Origin: Hesseltinella vesiculosa
Lineage: Eukaryota > Mucoromycota > Mucoromycetes > Mucorales > Cunninghamellaceae
Direction: 5' to 3'
Length of the DNA: 64,000 nucleotides
Assembly (NCBI GenBank): GCA_002104935.1
Contig: MCGT01000029.1
Coordinates: 124,001 to 188,000 of the forward strand
The notes beneath the pieces are model-generated. The model searched no databases. It saw nothing but the letters and a program-made list of their open reading frames with translations, and was not told where the DNA came from. Below are positions 10,909 to 20,749 of the stretch, piece by piece. Numbering within the stretch: the stretch's first letter is position 1; every line of letters begins with the position of its first letter. The position numbers were made by a program, and so were the translations under genes.

Positions 10909-11773
10909 ATGTTTAGAAAAAGATGGATGAAATGAATGAAGAAATTGAAAAAAAAAAAAAAAAACTACGCCCCCTATAGAAATGGTGCTGCCTCATTCCC
11001 ATATTTGATCATCTGAACCAGCCCGATGGTTTTTCTAAGGAGTCTTTTCTGCAACAGCCAGGGCCAGGGTCATTGCCCGTCAGTAAGGTTTTTTTTTTTT
11101 CTACTTCCGTTGTCTTATACGTCCGTTGGACCACAGAGGGAAGAAATGACAGCAGGTCGGCATTCAATGATAGCCCAGTTCCTGGGTTTGCCAGGCAGTG
11201 ACAACAGGAACGAATGTGAATCGCTGCCAAATGCTTATGGAGGACAACCGCTTAGTCCATGTGGACATCATGCCCAGGTTTCATGCAAAATTTTGGGCCA
11301 ATCAGTTGAGGTTGGCATTCTCTAACCTGGTCGCAAAAAAAGAGGAGTGGCTGTTCCTTTTGCTTTTTTCATGCATGCTGGTTTATCCTTTGGCAGCCGC
11401 CAGTGGTTTCTCATCCTTTTTACACTGGTAGGTACAATTTGAGGTGTCTTTATTTAGACTAGTTTCACACTGTGATTTTTGATCAGATCGTCTGGGGATT
11501 CCCTGGTGAAAATGGCTGATTTTTTCATTTTTTAAGCTCTGGAGTCGGAGGTGGCAAAACAAAACGGATCAAAAGTTGGCTGGGCAGCCTTCATCAATGG
11601 AACTGATTTTTTCAGCACTGTCATGATGTATGCATTTACACACTTTTACAAAACGTCACACCGATTTGATCGCTCAAAAATGCTGTGTAGCGCTTGGTTT
11701 TTTTTTTTCAAACGAACAAAAACTTCGATCGCCATGTTCAATCTCCGCAGAACCTTCGATTCTTCGATTCTGC
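10909..11773. other. Non-coding accessory spacer
   Basis: About 865 bp with only short, mutually overlapping ORFs and no recognisable protein motif. It contains poly(A) at 10948-10964 and scattered T tracts. It grades into the tandem repeat that starts near 11774. I see no gene in it. Confidence 0.5.
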
Positions 11774-12106
11774 AGTAGCAAAATTCAGCGATTCCATTGG
11801 CTGGTTTGATTCCTTTTCTTCATCGTCCATGATGCCCACAGTTGCAAAAGCACAATGTGGTAGCAAATGGATAGCAAAATCCAGCGATTTCATTGGCTGG
11901 TTTGATTCCTTTTCTTCATCGTCCATGATGCCCACAGCTGCAAAAGCACAAAGTGGTAGTAAAGTTGGAGTCGGGTAGCAAAGAGCGAAGCAAAGTGGGT
12001 AGCAAAAAAGTGACAAGTGGGTAGCAAAAAAATGGGTGCAAAATTGGGTAGCAAAAAATGGGAAAATGGGTAGCAAAATTCAGCGATTTCATTGGCTGGT
12101 TCATCT
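11774..12106. repeat. Complex tandem repeat with GGTAGCAAA core
   Basis: Two ~96-bp units run head to tail (about 11775-11870 and 11871-11962), each with GTAGCAAAAT, CAGCGATT.CATTGGCTGG, TTCATCGTCCATGATGCCCA and GCAAAAGCACAA. A block of short degenerate units follows (11962-12070) in which GGGTAGCAAA recurs at 15-25 bp spacing. A third, truncated copy of the long-unit start lies at 12070-12105. The long units differ by only a few bases, so the duplication looks recent. No ORF explains the pattern. Confidence 0.85.
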
Positions 12107-12142
12107 CCGTCAAGTACTCTTGCTCTCAAAAAAATGGGGGTT

Positions 12143-12219
12143 GAGGTTAAGAAAATTCACGGATACGAATGTTACACTCAGCCTGGGATTGTCCAATAAA
12201 ATCATTTTCTGTTTTTGGC
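12143..12219 (+). repeat. Left arm of a ~75-bp inverted repeat
   Basis: This arm reads from GAGGTTAAGAAAATTCACGG to GTTTTTGG and is matched in reverse complement at 12790-12867. The two arms differ by one single-base indel and a few terminal mismatches. It lies 5' of the zinc-cluster ORF at 12327. Confidence 0.9.
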
Positions 12220-12326
12220 AAAAAAAAAAAGGGGGAAGTCAAAAGCCAACTTGCTTTTTTTAACACCTTTCTCTTTCTCTTTGCTATTTCTTCACATGAC
12301 ATCACACAGAGTTACGCGCCTGGATA

Positions 12327-13740
12327 ATGCCTCCATTGAACGCTTTATTGCAAGTAACTGATCAAGTGCCCATCGCTCGCTGTAGTGATTGCAAATGTAA
12401 GCGACCTCTAGTGCATTTTGAAGGACGCAGATGCTGGTGCCGCACTTGCATCCGCTGCCGAAACAGTGCCACCCGCCAACGATCTCCCCCTTCTGAAGCA
12501 ATGATTAACTGGGATGAGCTAGATGAATTTTATGGCCAGTTCCGTCACAACCCTGCTCTGCCTATCAATGTGCATCTTCCTGACAACCTTGTCGACTTGC
12601 CAGCTGGCGACATTGTGCGTCATTTCATTGTGCATCTCTATGAAACGTCTGGCTTCATGTTCTATTTGAAGCTTAAACATGACCCTTCAAGACGCTCAGC
12701 TATTGCCTTTTACGCTTCCTGTACAAGCTCAAGCGAGTATTGACAACAAGTTCCAGGTAAATGGGAAGGAAATTGGAAAAAAAAGAAATCCAAAAACAGA
12801 AAATGATTTTATTGGACAATCCCAGGCTGAGTGTAACTTCGTATCCGTGAATTTTCTGAACCTCCTCGTTTACTTAGATTGTCTCGCGTAAAGAAGAAGC
12901 TACGCTGCTGTTACTAGAATGTCCCTGCTGTGATGAGTTCTTTAAAGACAAATCCAGCCTTGGTATTCACATTGATGTTCATGTGAGGTAAGAACGAAGT
13001 CATATTCTTCGCTTCTCTCCTCTCTTTTTTTATCCTTTTTGTCTCTTTTTAATTTTTTTTCTTTTTCTTTTTTTTTTTTTTTTTTTGGCTGATGCCGTAG
13101 ACAAGAAGCCACGGATGCATCCGACTCCAACGAAGAAACCCACACAGGTGATACTGATGAAGTCAAAGATTCAAAAAATAGCACGAGCATTGATCTCACG
13201 GAGACAATTGCTGACATGAAAACTTGTCATTGGAAGTCAAGTGTCAAATTTGCTGATCACGTCAAGCTTGCGCCTCGATACCAAAAACATGATACCTTGA
13301 TCTTGTACCAACTTCGACAAATCCGCAGCAAGTTTGATGCCTCGTCAGCCTACAACCTTGTCCGTACCTCTGGTCCACTCACTCAATCTCACCTTTGCTA
13401 TCCATTCACTGTTTTTACCATTGCTGACTATGATCAAATCAACAACCCTGCTGCCATTCTCTTCCGCTTAGTTGCTTTGCAAACATTGAAACTAGGTTCA
13501 AATGCAGGACTACCCAAAGAAACGGTTGAACGGCTCGCAAGCAAGGCCACTGGAAAAATGAAACGGGCTTTTGACGAAATTCTACTTGCATGCAATAATA
13601 CCACGATAATACCAATCTTGAACAATGAACATCTTGCAAAACCATTGGCGACCATGGCTGACCTTCTTGCACCGACCATTGTCACAGCCAACAAGCTTGT
13701 TTCCAATTTTATTCTTCAAGAATTTACGCGAAACACCTGA
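12327..13740 (+). pseudogene. Zinc-cluster/C2H2 gene of mobile-element type, frame disrupted
   Basis: Part 1 (12327-12743) encodes a cysteine-rich head, CSDCKCKRPL plus RRCWCRTCIRCRNS, then a segment ending GFMFYLKLKHDPSRR and FYASCTSS. This order resembles N-terminal regions of transposon-related proteins in early-diverging fungi. That frame stops at 12741-12743. Just before it the +1 frame opens (ATG at 12679) and splices cleanly at CAG|GTAAAT (12756) to an exon at ~12880 encoding a C2H2 finger (CPCCDEFFKDKSSLGIH...H). A further exon after ~13100 runs to the stop at 13740 and encodes an acidic linker and an unrecognised helical domain of ~170 residues. The two parts look like one protein separated by a 1-nt shift. 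A separate short gene from 12679 is the alternative. Confidence 0.5.
12790..12867 (-). repeat. Right arm of the ~75-bp inverted repeat
   Basis: Reverse complement of the arm at 12143-12219, from CCAAAAACAGAAAATGATTT to TCCGTGAATTTTCTGAACCT. It occupies most of a putative intron (donor GTAAATG near 12757, acceptor TTACTTAG near 12879), so a transcript would carry both arms and could fold back over the intervening exon. Confidence 0.9.
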
Positions 13741-14456
13741 CTCTCCATACCAATAAAAAAAAAGCGTTTTATGACGCGCCGAGTTTTTTTTATCGTGTAG
13801 CGTCGTCGTGATTACTTGAATGAACTTTGTCTTATTATTGCTGTATTTTTATCTCTTGTATAGAAGCTCAGTTGGACACCGTTCATCATCACTGAGCCCA
13901 GTCGCCTTCATCAGCCAATCCAATGAGATGTGGCCAAGTGGAAACCAAAAAAAAAAAAAAAAAAAAAAAAACAAGAAACGAAAAAAAGATTTGGCTCGTT
14001 TTTCACGATTGCATAAAGATAGCCGCGTGGTGAGCTTTTTGATTACCAGCAAGCGCAAGGACTGGTCCCATTTTTTCTATTGCTTTTTTCATGACAAATG
14101 GGCAGGTGGCCAAGGTGGTACAAATGAAAACAGCCCATTTTTGAGCCGAGAAAGGCCCGCACAATGACCTTGATATCGTCATTTCTTCAAGGCAGGAGAT
14201 AGATTTCAGCAGCACTTCTCGAGTCTGGATTATAGTTGCGATGAACAATAAAAAAGAAGGTGGATGATCAGTGGTGGAGAGGGTAGAAAGAGCTGTCAAA
14301 CTGTCGGCGAATGAATTCGGGTTTGGCATCATGTGAATCGAAAATTGTCAGCCTATTCAAAAAGCCGGGGGAGATCTCCTTTTTTTTGAATTCTTTTCTT
14401 GTTGCTTTATTTTTTTTTTTTCTTCCATTTGCATTTCCCTCCCCACTCTTATAGTC
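13741..14456. other. Spacer upstream of the ETF-QO gene
   Basis: A 716-bp spacer with a 24-nt poly(A) (about 13948-13971) and a T-rich tract before the ETF-QO ATG. The only coding hint is a minus-strand ORF at 14003-14332, listed separately. The ETF-QO promoter should lie in the last ~120 bp. Confidence 0.5.
14003..14332 (-). CDS. Possible small gene, 109 residues
   Basis: An intronless minus-strand ORF starting at ATG 14332 (a second ATG follows at 14329), divergent from the ETF-QO gene. The composition is mixed rather than low-complexity, with a hydrophobic stretch (WAVFICTTLATCPFVM) and Cys/Met-rich helices. No family was recognised. It could equally be chance open frame; the length is borderline. 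Confidence 0.25.
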   Translation of the reverse strand: MMPNPNSFADSLTALSTLSTTDHPPSFLLFIATIIQTREVLLKSISCLEEMTISRSLCGPFSAQKWAVFICTTLATCPFVMKKAIEKMGPVLALAGNQKAHHAAIFMQS

Positions 14457-16605
14457 ATGTTTCGCTCAACTCAACGATTACGCTTAGCCCAAAGAGTGAC
14501 CACCGCTGCTCTTCGATGGACTGCTCAGCCTGTGGTTCGTCCCACAGCTGCCATGGCTACCTCTGGCTGGCGCATGTTCTCTACTAGCGGCCAGCAATCG
14601 ATTTGGATTCCTTTTGATCGTGACCAATTGCCCGAAGATGATCCTCGTCGCGGTGAAGTGTTTGAAGATGAAACGGATGTAGTGATTGTGGGTGGTGGTC
14701 CTGCCGGTATGGCTGCCGCTATTCGCTTGAAGCAATTGGCCAATGAAGCTGAAAAGGACATCCGTGTCATGGTGGTTGAAAAGGCTGGTGAAGTGGGTGC
14801 CCATACTCTGTCTGGTGCTGTGTTGGAACCCCGGGCCTTGAACGAACTGATCCCTGACTGGAAGGAAAAAGGCGCCCCTCTCAACACGCCTGTGACCAAG
14901 GACAGCATGAAGTTGTTGACTTCTTCCATGGCCATCCCCTTGCCTCATCCTCCACAAATGAACAACAAGGGCAACTACATTGTGTCGCTCAGCCACTTTG
15001 TCAAGTGGTTAGGTGAACAAGCTGAAGAGCTCGGTGTTGAAGTTTACTCTGGTTTTGCTGCTTCGGAAGTCTTGTACAATGACGACGGAAGCGTACGTGG
15101 TGTTGCCCTCAACGATTTAGGTCTGGACAAGAACTTTGAACCCAAGGTAAAAAATGGAAAAAAAAATCAGCGCGCACTAACGCTTCGTTTATTTTATTTT
15201 ATTTTATTTTTGCCTCGCTTTAGGACACTTATGAACGCGGTATGCATGTCAAGGCCAAGGTGACCTTGTTTGCTGAAGGCTGCCACGGTTCATTGACCAA
15301 GACATTGATGAAGAAGTTTGACTTGCGCAAGGACTCGGACCCTCAACAATACGGTATTGGTATCAAGGAAGTGTGGGAAGTGGCTCCTGAAAAACATCAG
15401 CCTGGCTCAGTCACCCACACTGTTGGCTGGCCCGTCGACAACACCACCTATGGTGGCAGCTTTATCTACCATTTTGAACCTGAACGCCACTTGGTCGCCC
15501 TCGGTCTCGTCATCGGCCTGGATTACCAAAACCCTTACTTGAGCCCTTACAAGGAATTCCAGGTAGGCAAAAAAAAAAAAAAAAAAAAAAAAAGGGGGTG
15601 ACCGTGGGAAAATGGCACCGAGGCTGATCCATTTTGTTGCATTGATATCTAGCGCTTCAAACATCATCCCTTTGTCAAGGATTTGCTGGAAGGTGGCCAA
15701 TGTATCTCCTACGGTGCCCGTGCTTTGAACGAAGGCGGCTATCAATCGATCCCCAAGTTGGTGTTCCCTGGTGGCGCCTTGATCGGTTGTACCGCTGGTT
15801 TCTTGAACGTGCCCAAGATCAAGGGTACTCACACAGCCATGAAGTCTGGTATGTTGGCGGCTGAAGCAGCCTTTGAAAAGGTGGCCGATGAAGAACAGGA
15901 CCTGAAGGGCGTCGTGTTGGACAAATATGAGCAAAGCATCCAAGATTCCTGGGTTTACAAAGAATTGTACGAAGTGCGCAACTGCAAGCCTTCGTTCAGC
16001 ACTGCCTTGGGTAACGTCGGCGGTATCCTATACTCCGGCCTCGACACAATGATTCTCAAGGGCCGCACCCCCTGGACCTTCCGTCACAAGCATGCCGATT
16101 ACGAAACCTTGAAGCCTGCTGCTGAATGCAAGCCTATCGACTACCCCAAGCCCGATGGTGTCATCTCCTTTGATCTCTTGACCAACGTGTCCCGCACCGG
16201 CACCAACCACAGCGAAGATCAACCTGTCCACTTGCGCCTCCGTGACAAGAGCGTGCCTGTGGAACGCAACTTGGCCATCTATGACGGTCCTGAAGGCCGC
16301 TTCTGTCCTGGTAAGAACCAGTGGATTTTGTTTTGATGAAGGCGACAGCGCTCATTTTTCGTCTTCTTAGCTGGTGTGTATGAATTTGTCGATGATGAAG
16401 CCAACCCTGGCCAAAAGCGTCTTCAAATCAACTCTCAAAATTGTATCCACTGCAAGACCTGTGATATCAAGGATCCTTCGCAAAACATTGATTGGACCGT
16501 TCCCGAAGGTGGCAATGGCCCTGCTGTAAGTTTTACGTTTCATTCGATAGAGGAGAGAAAGGAAACCATCACTCATGTTCTTTTTCATAGTACTCCTGGA
16601 CTTAA
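14457..16605 (+). CDS. ETFDH: Electron-transfer flavoprotein:ubiquinone oxidoreductase
   Basis: ETF-QO passes electrons from ETF to ubiquinone in the inner mitochondrial membrane, serving fatty acid and amino acid oxidation. Five exons (14457-15146, 15224-15562, 15653-16310, 16371-16525, 16591-16605) give 618 residues, the usual length. The first ~45 residues are Arg-rich ([14 protein letters not shown]) and fit a mitochondrial presequence. The FAD motif is [18 protein letters not shown]. The central domain has [31 protein letters not shown] and [20 protein letters not shown]. The C-terminal [4Fe-4S] ligands appear as RFCPAGVYEF, split by intron 3, and [13 protein letters not shown]. The last exon carries only YSWT and the stop, giving the typical GGNGPAYSWT end. 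Confidence 0.96.
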
Positions 16606-16779
16606 GAGTGCTTGTCTTTTTTCGCTTTGCAATGATGAATAAAAATAAAATAATGAAATAGATAAAAAGTCATAGCGGTCCACATGGTGGCACGGCCAAG
16701 AAACGCCCCCTGCTTTCACCCTCGCCTGGCGGGGGATCCACTCTTTTTCTTCTTTCTTTGCATTTCAACCGTTCATTCA

Positions 16780-17928
16780 ATGTCCACTTTACATCAATCA
16801 CCACCTTTGGTTGTACTAGGACAAGGTGATTTCGACAAAGGTACACCTAACGCTGAGAAGTCCTTGGTGTACTCACTCCCCCCCTTTTTTTTTTTTTCAC
16901 ATGTGGCCCAGTGCAACTCTACCTTCATGAACCTGTCACCAGCATCAGCAGCCCACCAAAGAACACCATGATCTTCCACATGTTAGAATTATTTGGCACT
17001 TTGGAATTGGTCTTGCACCGAATACAACGATTGAAATCTTGGGACCTTGACAATGACGACGAAACAAAGGTACACCGACCAAACAGTTGCTATCACCTGA
17101 CACGGTTTATTTTTGGTTTTTTTCCAGGCACTTGCTGTAGAGACAGAGCGTATTAAAAGAGCTATTGACCATGTCTGTCATAATGCTGGCCTTCTCGATC
17201 AAAACAGTATACAGGTAGGCGTAAAAACACGAGGAAAGGGCAGACGCGTCAGACCAATCTCACGCTGCTTGCAGTCTCAGTTGGAAGAATGGAATGCCCA
17301 CCATCTCTACCCTCTAGCCGTTGAACATTTGGGCTTTGACTTGGCACCTTCCGAACCAAGCTCATTGCGCAGTCGATACGACCAATCGATTCAAGGTACG
17401 CTGGAAGCATCGAATCGATCCGCTCTAATGTCATTTTGAACAACACCTTAGCACACTATCAGCACATGTCCATTCTAACGCAAATGCTGGCTTCTTGCCA
17501 ATGCCTTTTGACGGCCGTGGCTTTGGATTTTGATGGCACAAAGGTGGCTAACCATTTGGCTCTGCTGCACGTAAGTTGCAAGCCCATTTTCTTTTGCATG
17601 ACTAACATACACGGCTACGCAGACATATATGATAGTCAGTCACCAACCAAATTTTATTGGGCACAAGAAAAGAATCGAACAACTGTTTCCCGAGATCCTG
17701 GCTACCAAAACACTGGCAAAGGAGCAAAAACACAGGTGCAAATGTTACCTCCCCTAGGCAATGTCGAGTATTGATGTTTATTGTTTTTTTTTCTTTAGCG
17801 TGGAGGCATTGGCCAATGAAATCCAGGGAAGCATTCTACACGCCACTATCAAAGATCAATACAGCACGATACGGGGGTGCTCCTCCTTGTTTGATCTGTC
17901 CAAAACGTCCATCGTTACTGCCGAATGA
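16780..17928 (+). CDS. Unrecognised helical protein, seven exons
   Basis: Seven exons join in frame from ATG 16780: ...GQGDFDK | VQLYLHEPVTSI ... DDETK | ALAVETERIKRAIDH ... | SQLEEWNAHHLYPLA ... | AHYQHMSILTQMLA ... | TYMIVSHQPNFIGHKKRIEQ ... | SVEALANEIQGSILH ..., with a stop at 17926. The product is about 270 residues, mostly amphipathic helix, without signal peptide or membrane segment. Splice sites are canonical and phases agree throughout, which supports a real gene. I do not recognise the family and assign no function. Confidence 0.7.
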
Positions 17929-18099
17929 AAAGTCCAAAAAAAGATCATCACTGGGTTTCAAACGTAATAAAGAGGGGGAAGCTACCCCTTTTTTGCTATT
18001 TTTTTTTTCTTTTGTTGCTCCTTTTTTTTACAGTACCACTGCTCTTGTTGCAAACCTTTGTCTTTTGTCCATTATTCCTGATCGTTTTGTAGAAAAGAC

Positions 18100-19785
18100 A
18101 TGACGCCGTTTGCACCATCGCAAAGGCGGAACCTCTTGGTGATTATCATCATCACCTTAATACTGATATTTGCTTACAATCAACACGCATCCAATGACCT
18201 TCCATCGCCTGACGCCTGGTCTGATCCTCTTCATCTCGACAAATCCGCCATCTCTGATAAAAATGGCATGACGCATACCAATCTCAAGCTGTCACCTCCT
18301 AACGCTCTTGCTTGTGATCAAGTGGATGTGAACTGGCTGTAGGAATTTGTTCACTCGGCTTTTCGCTCGTCGCTCACTATTTTTTTTTTTACAGTGCAAC
18401 TGAACGTCAATATTGGGATGGCCGGACCATCAAAGCAATGTTCATGCAACCCGATGGCAACTTTACCACCAACCACGTACTAATGACCGAAGGCATGTCG
18501 ACCTGTGTGGTGGTGCTCCTTGGCCCCAGCCCTGCTACTTCCGTCGTTCGACCTGAAAATCATTTGGGCCCTACCGACAGCGTCATGCTCCAAGCCGTTG
18601 GCAATGCCACCGTGATCTCCATTGAGCTCCAGCAACATCGCCATCAGCCCAATGCCTATTTTGCGTCGGTGTACTTTGCCCAAGCCGATTCCTATCGACT
18701 GGAAGGCAGTGTCGAGTTCCGGTCCTACTTTTGGGAACAGCCCATCTATCATTGGTACAGACCAGTGGCCTTCACCTCAGCCAACATGGCCATGGTCAAG
18801 CCTCTCTATAAACTCCCACAAGACCCTTGCGATGCCCACAACCCTGCCCATTGGCAAGGAAGCTGGATGAACAAAACCGCCTTCCAAGCCGCCTACCCCT
18901 TGGACTTTTATGGGATGTTTGGCCCTGTGCAAGAAGATCATGCAGTCTTCGACCGCCTGTTTGTGCCTGATCAATGCCGCCTTGACTACATTAGCTATGG
19001 CCAAGCCGCCCAATGCCTACAAAACAAAGTCATTCACGTGTGGGATGACGGCAATATTCGAAGGTAACCCCAATGGCCGGGATGGAGAAGCAGCGCTCTT
19101 GACTCACCCTCTTTACCATTTCAGAAATATCAAGAGTTTTGAATCTGCCAACCGGTGGTGTAAAGACAATCAAACAGCTGAGTGTGTTTGCAACGACGAC
19201 ATGGACGACGACTCGCCTTTCCCTTGGCTGCTGGACCCTACCATTCCCTTGACCATCAACAAGACGTGGCACGCCAACACCCGCATCTTTTATCACCCAC
19301 TGGAATCCATCACTGTGCAATCATGGAAGCCTACCGTTCAGAAGCATGTGGCCAAGATCACACCGGCACAAGTCGTCCTTGTTAGCGTCGGTAACTATGA
19401 TGCCGCTCTCAACCGAATCGACCCGAAAGACTTTGCACTTTCTTTTGACACCATGCTACAAACCCTTGTCAAAGACATCTACCCTCACCAAACCATCGTC
19501 ATCCGCTCGCCCCAGTACTTTTGCTGTGGCCAGGTCCCTTCCACCTCTTGGAATCTAGGCCGGAATGAAGCCTTTGCTCGCGTCGTTCGCCACCTGGTCC
19601 AGCAAGCCCAGGCCATTTACGGCAGTCATCGCATCCTATTATGGGATGTTTACCGACTTGGTATTCCCGAGAATAGCTGCGTCACCAGTGGCGCCTCGTA
19701 CTCTAGGAAAAACGTCGTCAATGTCGAAAACATTCTTTTATGGAACCTGCTGTGCCTCTCACCCCAATCAACACTGTCTTCATGA
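18100..19785 (+). CDS. Type II membrane protein with SGNH/PC-esterase-like luminal domain
   Basis: Three exons (18100-18338, 18395-19063, 19125-19785) give 522 residues. The N-terminus has a short cytoplasmic basic stretch (SQRRN) and one hydrophobic anchor (LLVIIIITLILIFAY), so the rest should face the Golgi/ER lumen. The luminal part is Cys- and N-glycosylation-site-rich (NFTTN, NATV, NKTA). It contains VIHVWDDGNIRRNIKSFES, which resembles the block I region of NXPE/PC-esterase and Cas1p-type glycan O-acetyltransferase folds (GDS/GDN-R). Later, RILLWDVYRLG may hold the D-x-x-H-like end block, though the expected His is not evident. Role as a glycan-modifying enzyme is inferred; family assignment is tentative. 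Confidence 0.68.
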
Positions 19786-20024
19786 TCGGTCTCTCATCCG
19801 TAGTTACGTATACCTTTTTATTCATTGTACATGGACCTTCTCTTTTTTTTTTATATATACTGTTTCCTTGTTGTCTCCCTACTTTTTCTAGATCCAAATC
19901 AATATTGAAACAAACTTGCGTGAAAAAAAAAAAAGCGTGGGGGCGCCATTGAAAAAAAAAAAACCAGTTGCTTTTTTTTTGTTTTTGTTTTCTTTTTCCT
20001 CAACCATTTTTACTTTATAATACA

Positions 20025-20358
20025 ATGGAAGGCCAGACTCGCTCACCTACCGATTTTTTGAACACGGTCTTGGGTCGCAATGTGATTGTGCGTTTGAATT
20101 CTGGTATAGATTATAAAGGTAACCGGTGAAAAAAAGTGCACAAAACATGAAAGTTGACCACCATCTACAGGTGTGCTGGCTTGTCTTGATGGCTACATGA
20201 ACATTGCACTAGAAAACACCGAGGAATATGTAGATGGTCAATTGAAAAACAGTTACGGTGACACATTCATTCGAGGCAACAATGGTAGGTATGCAACCGA
20301 ATATAATCTGGCCACTGACGTCTCTTTTCTTGCAGTGCTGTATATTAGCGCCGAATAG
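20025..20358 (+). CDS. LSM6: U6 snRNA-associated Sm-like protein LSm6
   Basis: LSm6 is a subunit of the Lsm2-8 ring on the U6 snRNA 3' end and of the Lsm1-7 mRNA decay ring. Three exons (20025-20118, 20171-20284, 20336-20358) give 76 residues, typical for LSm6. The Sm1 motif is GRNVIVRLNSGIDYKGVLAC followed by LDGYMNIALENTEEY. The Sm2 motif is FIRGNNVLYISAE, split by the last intron. The start follows a pyrimidine-rich leader and the ATG context is good. Confidence 0.96.
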
Positions 20359-20749
20359 GGATCATCCTTAATAAAAAAAAATAATACCATGCTTCTTACC
20401 CCTCTCCCCCTCTCTCTTTATCTTTGTCTTTGCCTATCGCAAATGATGATTAACACAATGAAAAACGCATCCTCAGGTGTGGGCTACTGAAAGTGACTAG
20501 TAGTGCCATGTAAAGTGATTGCGAAGATTCTTTCAAATTTTTACAATGAAAAAATTTTCCCTGATGAATTCGTCAGTCCATTTTGCACTAGAGGAAAAAA
20601 GAAAAATCAGCATCCAATCAAATTTCCCCTTCCCCGTACCCTAACCAAACAATTTTTTTACCTGCAAAAGCATTAAACCGTTCTTGTCAAGGGACAGACG
20701 ATAACCTTTTCTAAAAGGTTGCTCTATCTAAAAAAAAAATAAAACATGC
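20359..20749. other. 3' flank between LSM6 and the Fanzor-like gene
   Basis: Convergent 391-bp spacer. On the minus strand it holds two possible mini-exons: 20727-20662, bounded by TTTAG and GTAAAA and open for 22 codons, and 20587-20573, ending in TGA. It also contains the near-palindrome CTGATGAATTCGTCAG at 20561-20576. In TnpB/Fanzor loci the 3' flank is where a guide RNA would be encoded, but no RNA structure can be proven by eye. Confidence 0.45.

Noticed and set aside
20561..20576. CTGATGA box suggesting a hammerhead ribozyme
   Set aside because: No GAAA box or matching stems follow; the sequence is better described as a short imperfect palindrome.
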